In this document: one piece after another, positions 1 to 4,526 of the stretch | Position numbering within the stretch: the stretch's first letter is position 1 | How the letters are laid out: each line of letters starts with the position of its first letter | Source of the DNA: JACZST01 sp964195155 | GTDB lineage: Bacteria; Actinomycetota; Acidimicrobiia; Spongiisociales; UBA5794 | Reading direction: 5' to 3' | Assembly: GCA_964195155.1 (NCBI GenBank) | Contig: CAXMOP010000014.1 | Location: 1 to 5,964, forward strand | Length of the DNA stretch: 5,964 nucleotides | Notes under the pieces: model-generated | Told to the model about the DNA's origin: nothing | Seen by the model: the letters and a program-made list of their open reading frames with translations, nothing else | Database searches by the model: none | Translations under genes and position numbers: made by a program

Positions 1-13
1 TGCCGCGACCACG

Positions 14-46
14 CCTCGACCCTCCTCGACCCTCCTCGACCCTCCT
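14..46. repeat. Tandem repeat, 10-bp unit CCTCCTCGAC
   Basis: Two exact copies of CCTCCTCGAC lie at 21-30 and 31-40. They are preceded by a partial copy (CCTCGAC, 14-20) and followed by another (CCTCCT, 41-46). The tract continues as a C/T-rich run to about 57. The plus strand is almost purine-free apart from the GA of each unit. No coding potential is evident. It looks like a simple slippage-type repeat. Confidence 0.75.
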
Positions 47-65
47 CCCCTCCCTCCGGTCGGGA

Positions 66-84
66 CTCCCCCCTGAGGGGGGAG
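66..84. repeat. Perfect G/C-rich inverted repeat (9-bp arms, 1-nt centre)
   Basis: CTCCCCCCT (66-74) is the exact reverse complement of AGGGGGGAG (76-84), with one central G. The right half overlaps the first copy of the 18-bp direct repeat. As RNA the centre is too tight for full pairing, so the hairpin would open by one or two pairs. As DNA it is a near-perfect palindrome suitable for a dimeric protein or a cruciform. The second copy of the direct repeat (142-159) lacks the left arm, so the palindrome is unique to the first copy. Confidence 0.7.
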
Positions 85-89
85 CAAAG
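72..89. repeat. 18-bp direct repeat, copy 1
   Basis: CCTGAGGGGGGAGCAAAG occurs here and again, identically, at 142-159, exactly 70 bp downstream in the same orientation. An 18-bp identity this close is not expected by chance. It lies outside any gene I can support. An ATG follows each copy at the same distance (104 and 174), but the two are in different frames and lead to no credible protein. Confidence 0.8.
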
Positions 90-141
90 AGAAGGCCGCG
101 GCGATGAGAGCCCGATCGTCGCAATGTCGCGAAACACGACA

Positions 142-159
142 CCTGAGGGGGGAGCAAAG
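142..159. repeat. 18-bp direct repeat, copy 2
   Basis: Identical to 72-89, same orientation, offset 70 bp. The sequence before this copy differs (no C-run, hence no palindrome). The sequence after it is only loosely similar to that after copy 1. A perfect 10-bp palindrome GGACCGGTCC (159-168) begins at its last base. Confidence 0.8.
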
Positions 160-195
160 GACCGGTCCGCGACATGGTTCGACCCCCTCCCCGAC

Positions 196-216
196 GACTC
201 GCGACTCGCGACTCGC
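196..216. repeat. Tandem repeat, 7-bp unit GACTCGC x3
   Basis: Three exact head-to-tail copies of GACTCGC at 196-202, 203-209 and 210-216, preceded by a partial CGAC. A GC hairpin follows directly and shares the last bases: CTCGCGGC (212-219) pairs with GCCGCGGG (224-231) with one G-T pair and loop CTAT. No T-run follows on either strand, so a terminator role is not supported. Confidence 0.7.
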
Positions 217-420
217 GGCCTATGCCGCGGGTGGGCGATTGGTGAGGCGGGTGCGCATCGCGTGTCCGATGAGCCAACCCCCGGTGGCGGCCTGGCCCCA
301 TATCGGCGGGTGAGGGCCATCTCCTCCGAGCAGGTCCTCGACGAGAATTCCCCGGGCGAGATCGTGGGTGCAGTTTTCGGCGCAGGCTGCGAATGGGTCT
401 GGTGTTCGTGCTGGTTTCGG

Positions 421-441
421 CATATGAATCACACTCATATG
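421..441. repeat. Dyad CATATGA-N7-TCATATG
   Basis: CATATGA (421-427) and TCATATG (435-441) are perfect reverse complements separated by ATCACAC. Each arm carries the self-palindromic CATATG. The element is conspicuously AT-rich in a GC-rich setting. That fits an operator-like dyad or a small hairpin. No adjacent promoter with a recognisable gene to control was found, so the function is open. Confidence 0.5.
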
Positions 442-446
442 ACGAC

Positions 447-483
447 CACAACGCTGCGGCAGGATCCAAAAGCGGCCGTTGTG
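447..483 (-). terminator. Possible terminator hairpin after the amidotransferase gene
   Basis: CACAACG (447-453) pairs exactly with CGTTGTG (477-483). The stem extends by CTGC (454-457) with GCGG (472-475) across a bulged C476 and one G-U pair, enclosing a 14-nt loop. It starts about 35 nt past the stop codon of the minus-strand gene at 519, the right place for a terminator. No U-run follows on the minus strand, so an intrinsic terminator of the textbook kind is not shown. Many high-GC Gram-positive terminators are thought to lack one. Confidence 0.35.
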
Positions 484-518
484 TACTTATGAGGACGATG
501 AGAAAGTCAGGGCTTGCG

Positions 519-1355
519 CTACGAAGCTCGCGTGAGTAGATCGATCGTGGTCGAGACCGCACCGGGCCCGACCACGACGATCGTGCCTTCCTGCACTTCG
601 ACCCATCGCTCGTTCGTGAGCGGTTCCGATGCGATGACGACGGCTCGATATGAGTCGTCGGCATCCGGGCAATGATTCGTCCCACAGATCGCGCAGTCCG
701 GCAGCCGCTCGCGGACGGTCCAGAACAACGAGTTGCCCCAACGGCTCGCCGCCATATTCACACCGTCACTCAGGAGCAGGTTGAGCTTGGGCGGTTCCAC
801 GACGGGGATCTGCATCGACATCTGGACGAGATCGAGGACCGCACGCTCCAGGAGCCGGCCCAGGGCGTGTGCATCACCGGCCGGCGATTCCGGGTCGATT
901 CCGAATTCCGGCATTCGTCCGAGCAGCCAGTGGAAGATGAGCTCGGAATCCGTCGAACCTCGCGGTCGACCGTGTGCCGTTTCGGCAAGGAGCGGCGCCA
1001 GCCGGGCATGAGCGGTCAGTGTTCCGTTGTGGGCGAAGGCCCACGGCCCGTAGCGGAACGGGTGGACGTTGTCGGCGACCACGTCTCCGACCGTAGCGGC
1101 GCGAATGTGGGCAAGCGCCACCCGGGCGTGGGTGGCCTCCGCCTCGTCGGCGAAGGCACCGTCGGCGAAGGCCGGGCTCGTCGATCGGACAATGTCCGGT
1201 TGATGGCCCGTCCAACGAGCAATGCCCCAGCCGTCGGCGTTGCGCTGTCCGCGTTGATCCCGGTCGCTCTGCACCTGCAAGGCGTTCTGGGCGAGGACGA
1301 GGCTGCAGTCCAACCGGGTGGCTTCGGTGGCACTGAATCCGTACAGGCGACACAT
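519..1355 (-). CDS. Class II (Ntn-type) glutamine amidotransferase, YafJ/EgtC-like
   Basis: A 278-residue cytosolic protein of the N-terminal nucleophile amidotransferase fold, which hydrolyses an amide or gamma-glutamyl bond using the thiol and amino group of an N-terminal cysteine. The start is MCRLYGF, so removal of Met exposes Cys2, the expected nucleophile. Other family signatures are N39-x-DGWG (41-44), HIRAATVG (83-90), NVHPF (96-100), AFAHNGTL (106-113), GSTDSE (133-138) and the C-terminal VIASEPLT (240-247). The start is fixed by AGGAGG five bases upstream and by the obligatory Cys2. The length exceeds typical EgtC and fits the YafJ-like group of mostly unassigned enzymes. No ergothioneine genes (egtA, B, D) are visible beside it, so I do not call it egtC. 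An unusual Cys cluster C-x2-C-x4-C lies at 221-229. The gene is transcribed alone, divergently from tmk. Confidence 0.92.
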   Translation of the reverse strand: MCRLYGFSATEATRLDCSLVLAQNALQVQSDRDQRGQRNADGWGIARWTGHQPDIVRSTSPAFADGAFADEAEATHARVALAHIRAATVGDVVADNVHPFRYGPWAFAHNGTLTAHARLAPLLAETAHGRPRGSTDSELIFHWLLGRMPEFGIDPESPAGDAHALGRLLERAVLDLVQMSMQIPVVEPPKLNLLLSDGVNMAASRWGNSLFWTVRERLPDCAICGTNHCPDADDSYRAVVIASEPLTNERWVEVQEGTIVVVGPGAVSTTIDLLTRAS

Positions 1356-1459
1356 GGTGACCTCCTACCACCGTCAACGGCGTCCCGGCGGCCTGCGTTG
1401 TCGGAATGTCCCGTCACCGACAGTGCCGCTATCCGCTTCGTGGGTGTCAAACTGGCGTC
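1356..1459. promoter_or_regulatory. Divergent intergenic region (amidotransferase / tmk operon)
   Basis: These 104 bases separate two divergent start codons and must hold promoters for both units. On the minus strand a perfect TTGACA lies at 1445-1450, but at 16-18 bp from it I find no good -10 (best GGCACT at 1422-1427; a TAGCGG is only about 12 bp away). On the plus strand no clear -35/-10 pair stands out. CAAACT at 1448-1453 is at the distance expected for a leaderless tmk transcript but is a weak match. The positions of the promoters are therefore inferred, not read. Confidence 0.4.
1361..1366 (-). promoter_or_regulatory. Ribosome binding site of the amidotransferase gene
   Basis: The minus strand reads AGGAGG, then TCACC, then ATG. 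It is a near-ideal Shine-Dalgarno with 5-nt spacing and decides the start that gives MCRLYGF. Confidence 0.85.
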
Positions 1460-2062
1460 ATGAGTCGCTACGTGGCCTTCGAGGGCATCGACGGTGCCGG
1501 CAAATCGACGGTGGCGTCGCGGGTTGGCGATGCGCTGGAAGCGGGTGGGGCGACTGTGGTGCGGGTGCGCGAGCCCGGGGGGACTCTCGTCGGCGAGCGC
1601 ATCCGGGAGATCCTGCTCGGCCACGGCATGCATCAGGCACCTTGGACCGAGGCGCTCCTGTTTGCCGCGGCGCGGTCCCAGCTCGCCGCCGAGGTGATCG
1701 CTCCGGCGCTCGAATCCGGCGCGTGGGTGATCGGCGACCGCTCCGTCTACTCATCCCTGGCGTATCAGGGCGGCGGTCGCGGGCTCGGCATCGACGCGGT
1801 GCGCCGCGTCAACGAGGCGGGACTCGGGGATGTTTGGCCGGACCTGGTGGTGCTCCTCGAAGTGGATCCTGAACGGGCCCTCGCCCGTCAAGACGACCCC
1901 GACCGCATCGGCGCAGAGGGAATCGAGTTTCAGGAAGCCGTCGCGGCGGCGTTCGCCAGGATTGCAGCCGAGGAGCAGGCGCGATTCCTGGTGGTCTCCG
2001 CCGACGGCAACCTCGATGCGGTGGTGGAGGCGGTCGCCGCCGCGCTCGGGGCCGGCTCATGA
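1460..2062 (+). CDS. tmk: Thymidylate kinase (dTMP kinase)
   Basis: A 200-residue cytosolic enzyme that phosphorylates dTMP to dTDP with ATP, an essential step of dTTP synthesis. Seen in order: P-loop FEGIDGAGKST (7-17), the dTMP-binding REPGGT (37-42), DRSVYSSLAYQG (93-104), which matches the family DR-x(3)-S-S-x-A-Y-Q signature, and a LID segment with Arg143 and Arg149 (LARQDDPDRI, 141-150). Gly12 in the P-loop with arginines in the LID is the bacterial type II arrangement. The length is normal for the family. I chose ATG 1460 because MSRYVAFEG matches the usual N-terminus. An in-frame ATG at 1406 would add 18 unconserved residues. There is no clear Shine-Dalgarno, so leaderless translation is possible. 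The stop overlaps the holB start as ATGA, implying translational coupling. It is the first gene of the plus-strand operon. Confidence 0.96.
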   Translation: MSRYVAFEGIDGAGKSTVASRVGDALEAGGATVVRVREPGGTLVGERIREILLGHGMHQAPWTEALLFAAARSQLAAEVIAPALESGAWVIGDRSVYSSLAYQGGGRGLGIDAVRRVNEAGLGDVWPDLVVLLEVDPERALARQDDPDRIGAEGIEFQEAVAAAFARIAAEEQARFLVVSADGNLDAVVEAVAAALGAGS

Positions 2063-3114
2063 CTCCCTTCGATGGCGTGGTGGGACATCGTTCGGTGATT
2101 GCACTGCTCGAGGACGAGATCGCACGCCCGGCGCAGGGCTATCTGTTTGTGGGTCCTTCGAACGTTGGGAAGTCGACGATCGCCCGACGCTTCGCAGCGG
2201 CTCTCCTGTGTGGTGACGACCAAGGCTGCTTCGGCCGGGCCGTGAACGGCCGCCACCCGGATCTCGTTCTCGTCGAGCCCGAGGGGCGGGCGTCGATCAC
2301 GGTCGACCAGGCGCGCTCCGTCGTCTCCCAGGCGTCGCTGACGCCGCTCGAGGCGGATCGGAAGGTGTTCCTCTTCGAGGAGGGGGGGATGATGAACGAT
2401 GAGGCCGCCAATGCGCTGCTCAAGACCCTCGAGGAGCCGGCTCCGTCCTCGCTCTTCATCATCGTCGCCGAGACCGAGGACCAGCTGCCGGAAACGGTCG
2501 CCAGCCGCTGCCGAACGGTGGTGTTCGGGCGGGTCGGCGAAGACGAGGTCACCGCCGGGCTCGTCGATCTCGGCATTGACGAAGAGCAAGCGCAAGAGGC
2601 CGCTGGGATCGCCGGCGGAAGGCCTGGCCTCGCGGTGGCACTGGCCACGAATCAGGAGGTAGCCGAATTCCGGCGGCTCTGGCTCAGCGTCCCGCTGCGC
2701 ATCGGCGAGTATCCCGGGGAGGCGTTCCTGCTCGCCCAGGAGGCGATGGAGGCGACCGAGCCGCTTTTGGTCGCGCTGAAGGACCGCCAGGACCAGCAAC
2801 GCGATCTCCTCGGCGAGGACGCACCGCGTTCCCTGCGCGACCGGCAGACCCGCGACCTGAAGCGGGCGACCGACGCATTGCATGTGACCGGCTTAGAGAT
2901 CCTCGCCTCGTACTACCGCGACGTCGCTGCGGCCCAATTCGGCAGCGCGGTGCGCAACACCGATGTCCCCGTGGCGGCGTTGTCATCGGTCTCCCCGCGA
3001 CAGGCGATTGCCAGTGCCGGGCTCGTGCTGGATGCGATCGATGCGCTGAACGCCAACCAGCGTCCGCAATTGGCGTTCGCCAACCTCTTCGCGCAGCTAT
3101 CCGCGGATGCCTGA
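2059..3114 (+). CDS. holB: DNA polymerase III clamp loader, delta-prime subunit
   Basis: A 351-residue AAA+ protein of the clamp loader that places the beta sliding clamp on primed DNA. Visible are the N-terminal VVGHRSVIALL (7-17) typical of RuvB/DnaX-like loaders, a complete Walker A GPSNVGKST (32-40), the sensor-region signature AANALLKTLEEPAP (116-129) and the SRC motif (149-151), whose arginine acts in trans on the neighbouring subunit's ATP. The Walker B region reads FLFEEGGMM (104-112), with two glutamates where Asp is common. Only two cysteines (C51, C57) precede RHPDL, whereas the family normally has four for zinc. The C-terminal part (about 200-351) is helical and poorly conserved, as expected of the collar domain. 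The gene overlaps tmk by 4 nt and the acyltransferase gene by 8 nt. tmk-holB is a well-known bacterial pairing, which supports holB over dnaX, as does the size. Confidence 0.93.
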   Translation: MTPFDGVVGHRSVIALLEDEIARPAQGYLFVGPSNVGKSTIARRFAAALLCGDDQGCFGRAVNGRHPDLVLVEPEGRASITVDQARSVVSQASLTPLEADRKVFLFEEGGMMNDEAANALLKTLEEPAPSSLFIIVAETEDQLPETVASRCRTVVFGRVGEDEVTAGLVDLGIDEEQAQEAAGIAGGRPGLAVALATNQEVAEFRRLWLSVPLRIGEYPGEAFLLAQEAMEATEPLLVALKDRQDQQRDLLGEDAPRSLRDRQTRDLKRATDALHVTGLEILASYYRDVAAAQFGSAVRNTDVPVAALSSVSPRQAIASAGLVLDAIDALNANQRPQLAFANLFAQLSADA

Positions 3115-3754
3115 TCGCACGCATCGGCTGGCGGCGTGGCTGACCAAGACTGCCAGCCCAGTGTTGCGGCGTGGCGGGCGCACGTTCTTCGATCTCGAGA
3201 TCTCGGGAGCGGACCACATCCCGAGCGAGGGCGGGTTCGTGGTTGCCGCCAACCATCTCTCGCACATTGACCCCGTGGTGGTGACAATGTCGATTGGTCG
3301 CGAGGTTCGGTATATCGCGCTCGACGAGCTGTTCGGCAGCGGCGCCGTCTTCGATGCCGTAACGCTGTTCTTCGGTGCCATACCCACCAACCGCGATGGC
3401 GCTCCGCTCGGGGCGCTCAAAGAGGCCATCCGGCACATTCACGACGGTGGGGTGGTCGGCCTGTTTCCCGAGGGTCGCCGGGTGGCGTATTGGGGCGAGT
3501 CGGCGCCGAAGCGCGGTGCTGCCTGGTTGGCGTGGATGACGGGGGCACCGCTGTTGCCGGTGACGGTCCACGGCACCCACCGGACCCTGAGCCCTGCCAC
3601 GCAGGAGGAGGTGGGGCGCCCGTCGCTGCGGGTATGGGTCGACTCGCCGCTGGAGTGGGACGAGTACGCGGTGTTTGAGGATCCCCTCGGTGCCATGATC
3701 GAACAGTGGCACGACCGCGTGGGCAATCACCTTGCTCCCTGGTGGCCGAAATGA
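3107..3754 (+). CDS. 1-acyl-sn-glycerol-3-phosphate acyltransferase family (PlsC-like)
   Basis: A 215-residue acyltransferase expected to transfer a fatty acyl group to lysophosphatidic acid or a similar acceptor at the inner face of the membrane, producing phosphatidic acid. Conserved blocks in order: motif I NHLSHID (49-55), with the catalytic H50-x4-D55; motif II GAIPTNRD (90-97), with Arg96; motif III FPEGRR (120-125), with Arg where many homologues have Thr; and motif IV LLPVTVHGT (149-157). No strong transmembrane helix is evident, so peripheral attachment is likely. The length fits the compact bacterial forms. The ATG start overlaps the last 8 nt of holB, so expression is coupled. The substrate cannot be told from the motifs: other lyso-lipid or mannoside acyltransferases share them. 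That is why I give no gene symbol. Confidence 0.92.
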   Translation: MPDRTHRLAAWLTKTASPVLRRGGRTFFDLEISGADHIPSEGGFVVAANHLSHIDPVVVTMSIGREVRYIALDELFGSGAVFDAVTLFFGAIPTNRDGAPLGALKEAIRHIHDGGVVGLFPEGRRVAYWGESAPKRGAAWLAWMTGAPLLPVTVHGTHRTLSPATQEEVGRPSLRVWVDSPLEWDEYAVFEDPLGAMIEQWHDRVGNHLAPWWPK

Positions 3755-3761
3755 TGGTTCC

Positions 3762-4436
3762 GTGACCCCGGAGCAGATCGACGCCGCGCTCGACGCCGCG
3801 GAAGCATCGCCGACAAGGCTGGCAGGCACCGGATACTGGGCGGTCGTCGCTTCGGTCAAGCGTGACCGATCGCTCGTCGAGACTTACGCCGACCGTATCG
3901 GTGTCATCGACCAGCGGTGGTTCGAATCGGTGGTCCCGTTGCAACTGCCGCTTTGGCTTGGCACGGTCCTCGCCCTGGCCGGCACTGCCATCGGTCTGGT
4001 CCTCGTCGGATTCGCCTACGGTCTCGACGATCCCTGGAACGGGATCGTGTTCCTCGCCGGAACCGCAGGGCTGCTCACTGCCACCCACGGCCTCGGCCAT
4101 CTCGCCGTTGGATCGCTGTTTGGGATCCGGTTCACCGGATGGTTTGCCTTCTTCCGGCGCCCACAGCCGGGCGTGAAGACGGAGTACGCCAGCTACCTGC
4201 GAGCGCCGGCCCGCCATCGGGCGTGGATGCATGCATCGGGGGCAGTGGTCACCAAGGCGATCCCATTCCTGCTGATCCCCTCGGCGCTGATCGCCGGTGT
4301 GCCATGGTGGACGGTGGCATTCCTCGTCGCGGTGGGAATCGGTCAGCTCTTCACCGACGCACGGTGGTCGACCAAGGTGTCGGATTGGAGCAAGTACCGC
4401 AGGGAGATGGCGATTGCCCGCGAATACGATTCGTAG
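3762..4436 (+). CDS. Polytopic membrane protein resembling M50/site-2 proteases, motif HGLGH
   Basis: A membrane protein of 224 residues from GTG 3762, 7 nt after the acyltransferase stop. An in-frame TTG at 3732 would give 234 residues. Neither has a strong Shine-Dalgarno. After a soluble N-terminal stretch (1-60) come four hydrophobic segments at roughly 61-87, 93-115, 159-179 and 181-198. Segment 2 contains ATHGLGHLAVGSLFGIRF (107-124), laid out like the HExxH helix of M50 intramembrane metalloproteases but with Gly110 replacing the catalytic Glu. Downstream are YLRAPARHRAW (145-155), HASGAVVTKAIPF, in a place similar to the AGP-x2-N region, and a late TDARWSTKVSDW (198-209) with candidate metal-ligand Asp199. 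The fold assignment is inference from spacing and flanks. The protein might bind metal without proteolysis, or be unrelated. I do not know its function. It is the last gene of the tmk-holB-acyltransferase operon. Confidence 0.78.
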   Translation: MTPEQIDAALDAAEASPTRLAGTGYWAVVASVKRDRSLVETYADRIGVIDQRWFESVVPLQLPLWLGTVLALAGTAIGLVLVGFAYGLDDPWNGIVFLAGTAGLLTATHGLGHLAVGSLFGIRFTGWFAFFRRPQPGVKTEYASYLRAPARHRAWMHASGAVVTKAIPFLLIPSALIAGVPWWTVAFLVAVGIGQLFTDARWSTKVSDWSKYRREMAIAREYDS

Positions 4437-4463
4437 CGTTTGGTGGGCGCAACTCTCGCTGTG

Positions 4464-4469
4464 TAGCTT
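4464..4469 (+). promoter_or_regulatory. Candidate -10 box for the lipoprotein gene
   Basis: TAGCTT preceded by TGTG resembles an extended -10 of the TANNNT type. TTGGTG (4440-4445), 18 bp upstream, could serve as a weak -35. Transcription would begin near 4476, leaving a leader of about 50 nt that includes the hairpin at 4482-4503. Judged by eye only. Confidence 0.3.
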
Positions 4470-4481
4470 GCAACGCGTCGA

Positions 4482-4513
4482 GACGGTCGGTTCCCCGGCC
4501 GTCCGTTTCATTT
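4482..4513 (+). terminator. Hairpin with T-rich tail after the tmk operon
   Basis: GACGGTCGG (4482-4490) pairs with CCGGCCGTC (4495-4503) over nine positions including one U-G pair, with a TTCC tetraloop. CGTTTCATTT follows, six T in ten. This is the best intrinsic-terminator candidate in the window, 45 nt past the stop of the membrane protein gene. It ends right at the GGAGG of the lipoprotein gene. If that gene's promoter lies at 4464, the hairpin would instead be part of its leader. Confidence 0.5.
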
Positions 4514-4518
4514 GGAGG
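4514..4518 (+). promoter_or_regulatory. Ribosome binding site of the lipoprotein gene
   Basis: GGAGG lies 8 nt before ATG 4527. It selects this start, which begins directly with the signal peptide, over an in-frame TTG at 4512. Confidence 0.8.
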
Positions 4519-4526
4519 TTGTCGAC

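Larger units (their letters stand above)
1..518. other. Non-coding, repeat-bearing intergenic region
   Basis: I see no credible gene in these 518 bases. Short open frames exist on both strands, but they lack recognisable domains, contain low-complexity Arg/Gly/Pro-rich translations and have no convincing ribosome binding site. No tRNA cloverleaf could be built around the TTCGA at about 179. What is present is a pyrimidine-rich 10-bp tandem repeat, an 18-bp direct repeat in two copies, a 7-bp tandem repeat, a GC hairpin at 212-231, and two dyads at 421-441 and 447-483. The nearest gene (amidotransferase, minus strand) ends at 519, so the right end is its 3' flank. The neighbour to the left lies outside the window. 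Confidence 0.6.

Noticed and set aside
170..195. TTCGA context suggesting a tRNA T-loop
   Set aside because: The flanking bases do not form the 5-bp T-stem, and no acceptor or anticodon arm could be found around it.
14..216. CRISPR array
   Set aside because: The repeats are 7-18 bp, the tandem ones have no spacers, and the 18-bp element has only two copies. None of this fits repeat-spacer architecture.
124..492. Possible small protein of 122 residues in the upstream region
   Set aside because: No ribosome site and no domain, it crosses the tandem repeats, and its composition looks like translated non-coding DNA.
1422..1450. Sigma-70-type promoter built on TTGACA at 1445-1450, minus strand
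   Set aside because: The -35 match is perfect, but no acceptable -10 occurs at 16-18 bp spacing. I kept it only as a note in the divergent region.
1406..1459. Upstream in-frame ATG that would extend thymidylate kinase by 18 residues
   Set aside because: The added residues are not family-like, and the protein from 1460 begins exactly as thymidylate kinases do.
672..1463. Plus-strand open frame of 263 codons
   Set aside because: It is the mirror of the amidotransferase gene, which has the nucleophile Cys, family motifs and an AGGAGG site. This frame has none.
1930..2883. Minus-strand open frame of 317 codons
   Set aside because: It is antisense to the tmk/holB junction, with Arg/Leu-rich composition and no domain.
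2684..3859. Minus-strand open frame of 391 codons
   Set aside because: It is antisense to holB and the acyltransferase gene, both of which have clear catalytic motifs. The translation is low-complexity with no recognisable domain.
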